Assembly: GCA_030917225.1 (NCBI GenBank)
Contig: JAUPVD010000318.1
Location: 1 to 5,385, forward strand
DNA from: Pseudomonadota bacterium
GTDB taxonomy: Bacteria > Pseudomonadota > Gammaproteobacteria > Burkholderiales > Rhodocyclaceae
DNA length: 5,385 nucleotides
Reading direction: 5' to 3'
Shown one piece after another: positions 1 through 5,385 of the stretch. Every line of letters begins with the position of its first letter. Position 1 is the stretch's first letter. The translations under genes and the position numbers were made by a program. The notes under the pieces were generated by a model that saw only the letters and a list, made by a program, of their open reading frames with translations, made no database searches and was not told the origin of the DNA.

Positions 1-275
1 CTGATCTTTGCGAGACGGAGAATTTCTTCTGTATCGGCGGCTTCGCCCGATTCGTCAGTGACGATCAGCGCTTCGGCGTTGGTCATGTGGCACAGTGCTA
101 CGGGCAGGGCGAGGCGATTCGTGCGGACATAGGTGGCGAGAATGTTCCGAAATTCGTGGCGCCACAGGGGTGGCGCATGCCAGTCGCCATCCTTTTCGAG
201 AATGGCCTCGGCCAGCGCCGTCTGCGCTGAGTTGATCAGCACATAGGCGATCAGGTTGGTGTCGGCCACAATCAC
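1..275 (-). CDS. PIN-domain toxin (VapC/FitB-like ribonuclease), C-terminus cut by window edge
   Basis: This is the toxin of a type II toxin-antitoxin pair. PIN-domain toxins are Mg-dependent ribonucleases that cleave tRNA, rRNA or mRNA when the antitoxin is lost. I read it directly from the minus strand: it starts VIVADTNLIAYVLI (GTG start) and stays open for 91 codons to the left edge. The start shows the PIN signature: a hydrophobic strand followed by D-T-N, with catalytic Asp at residue 5. A second acidic residue, Glu41, sits in LWRHEFRNIL, the usual position of the conserved PIN glutamate. The remaining catalytic acids, expected about 10 or more residues further on, lie outside the window, so an intact active site cannot be confirmed. 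The GTG at 275-273 overlaps the antitoxin stop as GTGA, typical of coupled toxin-antitoxin genes. A second GTG two codons later is a less likely start. The family call is fairly sure; the RNA target is unknown. Confidence 0.85.
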   Translation of the reverse strand, partial: MIVADTNLIAYVLINSAQTALAEAILEKDGDWHAPPLWRHEFRNILATYVRTNRLALPVALCHMTNAEALIVTDESGEAADTEEILRLAKI

Positions 276-511
276 GGCCGGCCTTCGTTTTTGGCGCGGT
301 CGAGTTCTTCTTCAGTGACGTAAAGGGCGGTTTCCTGCCGCAGTGTGCGGATGTCCGCGAGCAGTTGTGTTTTGTTCGGCCGCTGCTGGCTGATGTACTG
401 ATCGAGTGCTGCCAGCATTTCGCCGTTGATGCTGCGGTGATTGCGCTCCGCGCTTTCGCGAAGCCGCTGGTGCAGCGTTTCCGGAATGTTCTTGAGGGTG
501 ATGGAGGGCAT
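272..511 (-). CDS. Ribbon-helix-helix antitoxin of a PIN-toxin pair (FitA/VapB-like)
   Basis: The product is a 79-residue antitoxin expected to bind the adjacent PIN toxin and to repress their shared promoter as a dimer. Residues 2-42 look like a ribbon-helix-helix DNA-binding domain: a short strand PSITLKNIP, then ETLHQRLRESAERNHRS and a second helix NGEMLAALDQYI. This pattern is seen in FitA/Arc-type antitoxins that recognise operator DNA through the strand. Residues 43-60 form a linker and amphipathic helix. The C-terminal end, TEEELDRAKNEGRP, resembles the toxin-blocking tail of VapB-like antitoxins, which often end in a Gly-Arg-Pro-like element. I chose the ATG at 511 and not the longer in-frame start at 553. 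An AAGGGG ribosome binding site lies 7 bases upstream of 511, the RHH strand begins right after this Met, and the longer form would add 14 unconserved-looking residues and begin inside the predicted promoter. It ends at TGA 274-272, overlapping the toxin start by four bases. Confidence 0.88.
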   Translation of the reverse strand: MPSITLKNIPETLHQRLRESAERNHRSINGEMLAALDQYISQQRPNKTQLLADIRTLRQETALYVTEEELDRAKNEGRP

Positions 512-522
512 GTCGGAACCCC
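512..522 (-). promoter_or_regulatory. Ribosome binding site deciding the antitoxin start
   Basis: Read on the minus strand, AAGGGG is followed by seven bases (TTCCGAC) and then the ATG at 511. It is a strong Shine-Dalgarno match at good spacing and fixes the start of the 79-residue antitoxin. Confidence 0.7.
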
Positions 523-527
523 TTGGC

Positions 528-555
528 GGTTGCTTTTGGGAACCATATCGCAACC
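528..555. promoter_or_regulatory. Candidate antitoxin operator: small inverted repeat over the -10 box
   Basis: The plus strand has GGTTGC at 528-533 and its exact reverse complement GCAACC at 550-555, with 16 bases between. The related hexamer GGAACC occurs twice nearby (516-521 and 539-544). The repeat spans the predicted -10 box and transcription start, where an autoregulating ribbon-helix-helix antitoxin would be expected to bind. The arms are only 6 bp, so chance occurrence is possible. Confidence 0.3.
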
Positions 556-570
556 AGTTGTTCGGGTCAA
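542..570 (-). promoter_or_regulatory. Predicted sigma70-type promoter of the toxin-antitoxin operon
   Basis: On the minus strand a -35 box TTGACC (plus positions 565-570) is separated by exactly 17 bases from a -10 box TATGGT (542-547). These match the consensus boxes at 5 of 6 and 4 of 6 positions. Transcription would begin near 535, giving a leader of about 25 bases before the antitoxin ATG at 511, which leaves just enough room for its ribosome binding site. This would let the pair be expressed independently of the rnf operon. It is a prediction from sequence only. Confidence 0.5.
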
Positions 571-658
571 GGATGAAGCGTGGATGCTACCGCTGTCAGT
601 CACCAGCCCCTTTGGCTGCGAATGCACAGCGTAGGCGAGCGGCGAGGGAACGTGTCAA

Positions 659-699
659 TTTCATACAGATTGAAGATTGAATCGTCAATCTGTATGAAA
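659..699. repeat. Perfect 15-bp inverted repeat between rnfE and the toxin-antitoxin pair
   Basis: The left arm TTTCATACAGATTGA (659-673) is the exact reverse complement of the right arm TCAATCTGTATGAAA (685-699), with an 11-base spacer. The spacer contains another copy of GATTGA (675-680), so a shorter alternative hairpin, GATTGA-ATCG-TCAATC (675-690), can also form. The stem starts 21 bases past the rnfE stop, where a terminator would be expected. However, the arms are AT-rich and no run of T follows on either strand (the minus strand continues TTGACACG). It is therefore not a textbook intrinsic terminator. A protective 3' hairpin, a weak terminator or a protein-binding site are all possible. 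Confidence 0.7.
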
Positions 700-719
700 A
701 TCAGCCGCAGTCAGCCGAC

Positions 720-1403
720 TCAGTTTCCTGTGGCGAGCGCCTTGACAGCGACCTTTTCCTGCCTTGTGGTGGCTCGCGCTTCGATCCAGTTCTTCCAGGC
801 GATCATGCAGCCGAGCAGGATGAAGGCGCCGGGGGGCAGGATGGCGAGCAGCAGGCCGGGATAGTCGGCTGGCAGCAGTTGCAGCGGCTGCAGGCTGGGG
901 AAGACGAGGTCGATGCCCGAGAAGAGGGTGCCGGCGCCGATCAGCTCGCGCAGGCCGCCGAGCACGGCGAGCGTCCACAGCATGCCGACACCCATGAAGA
1001 TGCCGTCGAGCGTCGATTGCAGTGGCGGGTTCTTGGCCGCGAAGGCTTCAACGCGGGCGAGCACGATGCAGTTGGTGACGATCAGCGGGATGAAGATGCC
1101 GAGCACCAGATAGAGTTCGTGCAGGTTGGCGTTGAAGAGCAGGTCGACCACCGTCACCAGCGCGGCGACGATGAGGATGAACACCGGGATGCGGATCTCG
1201 TGCGGGATGAAATTGCGCAGGCTGGCGACGGCGACGTTGGCCAGCGCCATGACGATGATGGTGGCCAGTGAGAGCATGACGCCGTTGACCATGTTGGTGG
1301 TTACGGCCAGCAACGGGCACAGGCCGAGGATCTGGATCAGGCTGGTGTTCTGTTTCCAGATGCCGTTGTGGGCGATGCTGCGGAATTCTTCGCGTTCGAT
1401 CAT
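720..1403 (-). CDS. rnfE: Rnf complex membrane subunit RnfE
   Basis: RnfE is an integral inner-membrane subunit of the Rnf/Rsx complex, homologous to RnfA and to NqrD/NqrE. With RnfA it forms the membrane core that moves electrons across the bilayer. The product is 227 residues, close to the usual size of about 210-235. It shows the family's two half-repeats: LGLCPLLAVTTN at 27-38 with Cys29, and IFIPLIVTNCIVLARVEAFA at 103-122 with Cys112. In this family these cysteines, with the equivalent pair in RnfA, hold an intramembrane 2Fe-2S centre. About six hydrophobic segments are visible (roughly 22-42, 43-61, 72-91, 96-117, 134-152, 183-205). A short charged tail follows the last segment. The ATG at 1403 follows a GAGGT ribosome binding site, and the gene begins 12 bases after the rnfG stop. 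It is the last rnf gene here. Confidence 0.96.
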   Translation of the reverse strand: MIEREEFRSIAHNGIWKQNTSLIQILGLCPLLAVTTNMVNGVMLSLATIIVMALANVAVASLRNFIPHEIRIPVFILIVAALVTVVDLLFNANLHELYLVLGIFIPLIVTNCIVLARVEAFAAKNPPLQSTLDGIFMGVGMLWTLAVLGGLRELIGAGTLFSGIDLVFPSLQPLQLLPADYPGLLLAILPPGAFILLGCMIAWKNWIEARATTRQEKVAVKALATGN

Positions 1404-1415
1404 GGGTGACCTCGC

Positions 1416-2069
1416 TTATTTTGCAGCATAGAGCTGCGTCTGGTTTTCGGCCACATACTTCGTGGCCTTGCGCACGGCCTTGATGACGGCGCGTGGCGTG
1501 ACGGTGGCACCGGCAACGGAGTCGAAATGGCCGCCATCCTTCTTGACCTTCCATTCCTTGTCGGTCGTGCTTGCATAACCGTAGCCGTTGAACTGCGTGA
1601 TCCACGGCCGTTCCTTGTTCTTGTCTTTTCTCGGCTCGATGTAGTCGCCGAGTCCCGGCGTTTCCTTGTGCTGCGTGACGCGCACGCCGGCGATGCTGCC
1701 GTCGAAATTCACCGCCATGATCAGGCGGATCTTGCCGGCGTAGCCGTCTGGCGCCACGGCTTCAAGCACCAGCGCCACTGGCTGGCCGCCCTTGCGAGCA
1801 CGATAGGCCACAGTCTCCTCTTCACTGCCGAGCAGCGGGCTGGCCGGTAGCGCGACGGTGTCCTTGAGCAGTTCGTTGTCGTAGGCGGTGCGCGGCAGCA
1901 CCTCGTCGATCAGTTTCATCTTCTCTTCGGCAGCCGAGGCCTCCAGCGCTGGCTTGGTCCACAGGTAGGCGCCGGCGAGCAGACCGGTGAAAACGATGAC
2001 GAAGACAAAAAGGATGACGGCGGTGCGCACCGCCATGCCGACGGCTGTCGGTGGCTTGTGCTTCGTCAT
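1416..2069 (-). CDS. rnfG: Rnf complex FMN-carrying subunit RnfG
   Basis: RnfG (NqrC-like) is anchored by one N-terminal membrane helix, about residues 14-36, with the rest in the periplasm. It carries FMN bound covalently through a phosphoester to a threonine, attached by the flavin transferase ApbE. The product is 217 residues, normal for the family. The conserved HKETPGLGD lies at 134-142. The attachment region HFDSVAGATVTPRAV (181-195) places the acceptor at Thr189. The family motif is usually D-x-x-(S/T)-G-A-T; here the S/T position is Ala186 while Asp183, Gly187, Ala188 and Thr189 are kept. The ATG at 2069 overlaps the rnfD stop (ATGA). The reading frame stays open upstream to 2465, but that part lies inside rnfD and looks like frame shadow, so the start with the membrane anchor is chosen. 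It ends with TAA. Confidence 0.95.
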   Translation of the reverse strand: MTKHKPPTAVGMAVRTAVILFVFVIVFTGLLAGAYLWTKPALEASAAEEKMKLIDEVLPRTAYDNELLKDTVALPASPLLGSEEETVAYRARKGGQPVALVLEAVAPDGYAGKIRLIMAVNFDGSIAGVRVTQHKETPGLGDYIEPRKDKNKERPWITQFNGYGYASTTDKEWKVKKDGGHFDSVAGATVTPRAVIKAVRKATKYVAENQTQLYAAK

Positions 2070-3085
2070 GACTTGTCCTTCATGCCGAAGATGGCTGGTT
2101 GCGTGTAGAGATCGATCAGCGGTACGCAGAGGTTCATCAGCAGCACGGCGAAGGCAACGCCGTCCGGGTAGCCGCCAAACACGCGAATGAGGTAGGCGAG
2201 AACGCCGGCCGAGAAACCGAAGATCAGCTTGCCCTTCGGCGTGGTGCAGCCGGACACCGGGTCGGTGACGATGAACCAGGCACCAAGCATGGCGCCGCCG
2301 GAAAAGAGGTGGAAGAGCGGGTTGGCAAACTGCGCCGGGTTGTACAGCCAGAGCCCGGTGGCCAGCAGCGACAGGCCGGCGACGAAGGACAGCGGTGCGT
2401 GCCAGGAAACGATGCCGCGCCACCACAGGAACAGACCGCCGAGCAGGTAGCCGCCGGTGACCCATTCCCAGCCGCGTCCGGCGAAGAACCCGTAGACCGT
2501 CTGGTCAGCAAGCAACGCGGCGACGCTGACCGTGCCTTCGTCGAGCTTGAGCGCCGTCTTCAGCGTGTCGAGCGGTGTCGCGCCGGAGATGGCGTCGAGG
2601 CGCGGCATCTGGCCGAAGACCACCGCGATCTGGTCGGCCAGGCTGACCTGCATGCCAACGGCAGGCCACTGCGACATCAGCGCCGGGAAGGAGACGATGC
2701 ACACGGCGAAAGCGACCATCGCCGGGTTGAACGGGTTCTGGCCAAGACCGCCATAGAGATGCTTGGCGACGACGATGGCGAACAGCGTACCGGTGATGAT
2801 CAGCCACCAGGGCGAGAGCGGCGGGAAGGTCAGGGCAATCAGCCAGGCGGTGACGATGGCGCTACCGTCGGAAAGGAACAGCGACAGCGGCTTGTTGCGC
2901 AGCTTGAGCATGGCTGCTTCGGCAGCCAGTGCCGTGGCGGTGGCCAGTGCCAGCTGCACCAGAATGACCGGGCCGAAGATCCAGACGTAGGCGGCAATGC
3001 CGGGAACGAGGGCGGCCACCACCTGCAGCATGACGCGCTGCACGCTGGCATTTTTCAGCAGGTAGGGCGGCGTGCTGAAGTCCAT
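2066..3085 (-). CDS. rnfD: Rnf complex membrane FMN subunit RnfD
   Basis: RnfD (NqrB-like) is a polytopic inner-membrane subunit with covalently bound FMN, passing electrons from RnfC toward RnfG and forming part of the ion path. The product is 339 residues from the ATG at 3085, a typical length. Family motifs are present, numbered from that ATG: DGSAIVTAWL near 73-82, GGLGQNPFNPAMVAFAV near 112-128, the flavin-attachment motif DAISGATPLDT near 164-174 with acceptor Thr170, TDPVSGCTTPKG near 274-285, and GGYPDGVAFAVLLMN near 304-318. Many hydrophobic segments fill the rest. The start is ambiguous by one codon. The junction with rnfC reads GTGATG, so translation could begin at the GTG (3088) or the ATG (3085). 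I prefer the ATG because rnfA/rnfB and rnfB/rnfC also join by TGATG, although the AGAGGG ribosome binding site sits 9 bases from the GTG and 12 from the ATG. Confidence 0.96.
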   Translation of the reverse strand: MDFSTPPYLLKNASVQRVMLQVVAALVPGIAAYVWIFGPVILVQLALATATALAAEAAMLKLRNKPLSLFLSDGSAIVTAWLIALTFPPLSPWWLIITGTLFAIVVAKHLYGGLGQNPFNPAMVAFAVCIVSFPALMSQWPAVGMQVSLADQIAVVFGQMPRLDAISGATPLDTLKTALKLDEGTVSVAALLADQTVYGFFAGRGWEWVTGGYLLGGLFLWWRGIVSWHAPLSFVAGLSLLATGLWLYNPAQFANPLFHLFSGGAMLGAWFIVTDPVSGCTTPKGKLIFGFSAGVLAYLIRVFGGYPDGVAFAVLLMNLCVPLIDLYTQPAIFGMKDKS

Positions 3086-4830
3086 CACGATTTCGGTCCC
3101 TCTTGTTGCTCTGCCTCGATTGCCGGCGGTGGCTCAATGCCGGCCTGCTGGCGCAGCGCATCGACGGCGGCGATATCTTTTTTCTGCAGCAGCGTCAGGT
3201 TGTCGGTGTTTTTCGGTGCAGCCGCTTCGCGCTGGGCACGGGCGCGTTCCAGGGCGGCGGCGATGGTAGCTTTCTTGGCGGCATCGGCATCAACCGGTGC
3301 GGCGGCATCGCTGGCCGCCGGAGCGACGGCGGTTGCCGGCGTCGGTGCACCCTCCGCGGGTGCTGCGGCGGCAGCGGCGGCTTCTGCGGCTTTTTTTGCG
3401 GCCTGCGCGGCAGCAGCCTTGGCCAGCTTTTCAGCCTTCTCGGCTTTCTCGCGCTCGTCGCGTTCGGTCTTCCACTCGAAGCGCGCCTTGGCCGTATCGG
3501 CGGCGTTCTTTTCCTTCTCGCGCGCCCAGATTTCGCTCTTGGCAAAACGGAAGTACTGCACCAGCGGAATCCGGCTCGGGCAGACGAAGCTGCAGCAGCC
3601 GCATTCGATGCAGTCGAAAATGTTGTATTCCTGCGTCTTGCCGAAGTTCTTGGCGCGCGAGAACCAGTACATCTCGAACGGTTGCAGTTCGTGCGGGCAG
3701 ACCTTGGCGCATTCGCCGCAGCGGATGCACGGCATTTCCGGTGCCTTCGGCGGGAACAGTGTCGGCGACGAGGCAATGATGCAGTTGGTGGCCTTGACCA
3801 GCGGCGCATCCATGGCCGGCATTTCGAAGCCCATCATCGGGCCGCCCATCAGGTAGCCGTTGGTGTCGGCTTTCGGCTGGCCGAGTTTGACGAATTCGGA
3901 AAGCGGGGTGCCGATCAGCACTTCCCAGTTGCGCGGGCGTTCGACGTTGCCGGTCAGCGTGACGATGCGCGAAATGACCGGTTCGCCGTGCGCGACGGCG
4001 CGCCAAGCGGTGTAGGCGGTGGCCACGTTGAAGCACTGCACGCCGAGCTCGGTCGAGCGCTTGCTGGCCGGGACTTCCTTGCCGGTAAGTACGCGGATCA
4101 GCTGCTTGGCGCCGCCGGCCGGGTAGCGGGTCGGCACGGCAATGATTTCGAACGTTTCGCCCAGCTTGGTTACCGCCGCCTGCAGGGCAGCCACGGCTTC
4201 CGGCTTGTTGTCCTCGATGCCGATCAGTACGCGCTTCGGTTGCAGCAGGTCGCGGAAGATGCCGACACCGCGGATCACTTCTTCGGCGCGTTCGCGCATC
4301 AGCAGGTCGTCGCAGGTGATGAAGGGCTCGCATTCGGCGCCGTTGATCACCAGTTCTTCCATCGGCACCGATTTCGACGCCGTCAGCTTGCCGTGGGTCG
4401 GGAACACTGCACCGCCGAGGCCGACGACGCCGGCTTCACGCAGGCGCTCGCGCACGGCTTCCGGTTCCATGGCGTCATGCGGAATCGGCGTGCGGGCGAT
4501 CCATTCGTCCTTGCCGTCCGGCTCGATCTCGACCGACAGGGAGGTCAGCCCGGACGGGTGGGCGGCAACATGCTCGGCGATGGCGCGCACGGTGCCCGAG
4601 GTCGGCGCGTGTACTGCGGCCGATATCCAGCCGTCAGCCTCGCCGATCAGTTGCCCCTTGAGTACGTGGTCGCCAGCCTGTACCAAGGGCCGTGGCGTGC
4701 CGCCGATCGACTGGTGCAGCGGCACGAACAGGCGCGACGGCAGTGGCGCTACCGCGATCGGTTCGTGCACCGATTGCGTCTTGTTGGTCTGTGGCTTGAC
4801 GCCGCCCTTGAACTTGAACAGTTGCAGCAT
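3085..4830 (-). CDS. rnfC: Rnf complex NADH-binding iron-sulphur subunit RnfC
   Basis: RnfC is the peripheral subunit that exchanges electrons with NADH through non-covalent FMN and 4Fe-4S centres, on the cytoplasmic side. It is related to the 51-kDa subunit of complex I. The product is 581 residues. The N-terminal domain opens with [13 protein letters not shown] and a lipoyl-like region around 40-85. The nucleotide/flavin region has GLGGAVFPTHGKL (137-149) and NGAECEPFITCDD (163-175). Two 4Fe-4S motifs follow: C368, C371, C374, C378 and C407, C410, C413, C417. From about 435 to 581 comes a Lys/Glu- then Ala/Pro-rich low-complexity tail, a feature of proteobacterial RnfC. The ATG at 4830 shares its A with the rnfB stop (TGATG). 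There is no strong ribosome binding site, so coupling to rnfB translation is likely. The frame is open to 4956, but that stretch lies within rnfB and is not RnfC-like. Confidence 0.96.
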   Translation of the reverse strand: MLQLFKFKGGVKPQTNKTQSVHEPIAVAPLPSRLFVPLHQSIGGTPRPLVQAGDHVLKGQLIGEADGWISAAVHAPTSGTVRAIAEHVAAHPSGLTSLSVEIEPDGKDEWIARTPIPHDAMEPEAVRERLREAGVVGLGGAVFPTHGKLTASKSVPMEELVINGAECEPFITCDDLLMRERAEEVIRGVGIFRDLLQPKRVLIGIEDNKPEAVAALQAAVTKLGETFEIIAVPTRYPAGGAKQLIRVLTGKEVPASKRSTELGVQCFNVATAYTAWRAVAHGEPVISRIVTLTGNVERPRNWEVLIGTPLSEFVKLGQPKADTNGYLMGGPMMGFEMPAMDAPLVKATNCIIASSPTLFPPKAPEMPCIRCGECAKVCPHELQPFEMYWFSRAKNFGKTQEYNIFDCIECGCCSFVCPSRIPLVQYFRFAKSEIWAREKEKNAADTAKARFEWKTERDEREKAEKAEKLAKAAAAQAAKKAAEAAAAAAAPAEGAPTPATAVAPAASDAAAPVDADAAKKATIAAALERARAQREAAAPKNTDNLTLLQKKDIAAVDALRQQAGIEPPPAIEAEQQEGPKS

Positions 4831-5372
4831 CAGGCAGCCCGCTTGATCTCGATGACCGGATATTTCCACTTCCAGTTGTCGAGGTTTTCGGTGATTTGCG
4901 GCATCGAGATGCACTCGACCGGGCACGGCGGCAGGCAGAGTTCGCAGCCGGTGCACAGGTCAGCGACGATGGTGTGCATCTGCTTGGCGGCACCGACGAT
5001 GGCGTCGACCGGGCAAGCCTGGATGCACAGCGTGCAGCCGATGCAGGTCTGCTCGTCGATGAAGGCGACGGCCTTGGGTTTTTCTTCGGCTTCAAGCGGT
5101 TTCACTTCGCGGCCGAGCAGGTCGGCCAGACGTTGCACGCCTTCCAGACCGCCGGGCGGGCACAGGTTGATGTCGGCCTCGCCCTTGTTGATCGCCTCGG
5201 CGTAGGGGCGGCAGCCGGGGTAGCCGCACTGGCCGCATTGCGTCTGCGGCAGGATGGCTTCGATCTTCTCGACCAGCGGGTCGCCCTCGACCTTGAATTT
5301 GAGCGAAGCGAAACCGAGTGCGGCGCCAATGAGGATGGCGAGACCCGCCATCACGAGGAGAGCTGACAGCAT
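4830..5372 (-). CDS. rnfB: Rnf complex ferredoxin-like iron-sulphur subunit RnfB
   Basis: RnfB is the multi-cluster iron-sulphur subunit at the ferredoxin-facing end of the complex, anchored to the membrane and exposed to the cytoplasm. The product is 180 residues, the short form usual in proteobacteria (clostridial versions are longer with extra clusters). A hydrophobic N-terminal anchor spans about 4-23. Next is the Fe-S domain with C46, C49, C54 (CGQCGYPGC) and C71. Two ferredoxin-type 4Fe-4S motifs follow: C110, C113, C116, C120 and C140, C143, C146, C150, each ending in Cys-Pro. All twelve expected ligands are present. The ATG at 5372 shares its A with what appears to be the rnfA stop (TGATG). 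The stop TGA at 4832-4830 overlaps the rnfC start. Confidence 0.97.
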   Translation of the reverse strand: MLSALLVMAGLAILIGAALGFASLKFKVEGDPLVEKIEAILPQTQCGQCGYPGCRPYAEAINKGEADINLCPPGGLEGVQRLADLLGREVKPLEAEEKPKAVAFIDEQTCIGCTLCIQACPVDAIVGAAKQMHTIVADLCTGCELCLPPCPVECISMPQITENLDNWKWKYPVIEIKRAA

Positions 5373-5385
5373 CAGAACTTGTCCA
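5372..5385 (-). CDS. rnfA: Probable 3' end of rnfA (last three codons and stop)
   Basis: In one frame the minus strand reads Asp-Lys-Phe then TGA (5374-5372), the stop sharing its A with the rnfB ATG. RnfA proteins commonly end in a Gly-Leu-x-Lys-hydrophobic tail, and rnfA precedes rnfB in nearly all proteobacterial rnf operons. With only 14 bases visible, this rests on operon order and the repeated TGATG junction style more than on the sequence itself. Confidence 0.45.

Noticed and set aside
659..699. Intrinsic terminator at the end of rnfE
   Set aside because: The stem is perfect, but no T-run follows on either strand and the stem is AT-rich, so I list it only as an inverted repeat.
701..717. 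Direct repeat TCAGCCG at 701-707 and 711-717 next to the rnfE stop
   Set aside because: It is only seven bases, without further copies seen, and it is too short to support a feature.
2070..2465. Upstream extension of RnfG by 132 residues
   Set aside because: It overlaps conserved rnfD sequence in another frame. The membrane-anchor start at 2069 gives the normal RnfG length.
3577..3612. Extra cysteine (Cys412) within the second 4Fe-4S motif of RnfC as a sign of an unusual cluster
   Set aside because: The four standard ligands are all present, and a C-x-x-C-G-C-C arrangement is, to my knowledge, common in RnfC, so nothing unusual is implied.
2099..3856. A 585-codon plus-strand open frame opposite rnfD and part of rnfC
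   Set aside because: It is low-complexity, charged then Ala/Ser-rich, and lies opposite well-conserved RnfD and RnfC. It has no motifs of its own.
4831..4956. Upstream extension of RnfC by 42 residues
   Set aside because: This stretch lies inside rnfB, and its sequence is not RnfC-like. The normal RnfC beginning ([10 protein letters not shown]) starts at 4830.
3103..5205. A 700-codon plus-strand open frame opposite rnfC and rnfB
   Set aside because: It is antisense to two genes with complete iron-sulphur motifs. Its product is rich in Arg, Gly, His and Ala without recognisable motifs, as expected for a shadow frame in GC-rich DNA.
1..5385. CRISPR arrays, tRNA or rRNA genes, insertion sequences
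   Set aside because: No regularly spaced repeats, tRNA-like arms, transposase motifs or terminal inverted repeats with target duplications were seen.

Overview
The window is high-GC and densely coding. Every supported gene lies on the minus strand, so genes are read from right to left. Most of it (about 720 to 5385) is an Rnf/Rsx electron-transport operon in the order rnfA (last few codons only), rnfB, rnfC, rnfD, rnfG, rnfE. The gene order, the length of each product and the Ala/Lys/Glu-rich C-terminal tail of RnfC fit a proteobacterium. Base composition and protein character suggest a betaproteobacterium, perhaps of the Rhodocyclales type, but this is inference from memory and not a search result.

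Operon layout, right to left. The end of rnfA (5372-5385) overlaps the rnfB start in a TGATG. rnfB (4830-5372) overlaps rnfC (3085-4830) in a second TGATG. rnfC meets rnfD at GTGATG. rnfD overlaps rnfG in an ATGA at 2066-2069. rnfG is separated from rnfE by 12 bases. This packing implies one transcript with translational coupling. The products form one inner-membrane complex. RnfC (FMN and two 4Fe-4S centres) handles NADH. RnfD and RnfG carry covalently bound FMN. RnfA and RnfE form the membrane core with an intramembrane iron-sulphur centre. RnfB is the ferredoxin-like subunit. Together they couple NADH/ferredoxin electron exchange to an ion gradient, or in Rsx-type systems keep SoxR reduced.

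Downstream of rnfE is a 208-base intergenic stretch (512-719) that is AT-richer than its surroundings. It holds a perfect 15-bp inverted repeat (659-699), a good sigma70-like promoter (542-570) and a small inverted repeat that could be an operator. Below it is a type II toxin-antitoxin pair: a 79-residue ribbon-helix-helix antitoxin (272-511) and, overlapping it by four bases, a PIN-domain toxin that starts at 275 with GTG and runs off the left edge of the window.

Nothing here is clearly a new system. The points most worth a second look are the unexplained inverted repeat between rnfE and the toxin-antitoxin pair, the position of that pair directly after rnfE where nth or rnfH is often found in relatives, and an Ala in place of the usual Ser/Thr in the RnfG flavin-attachment motif.
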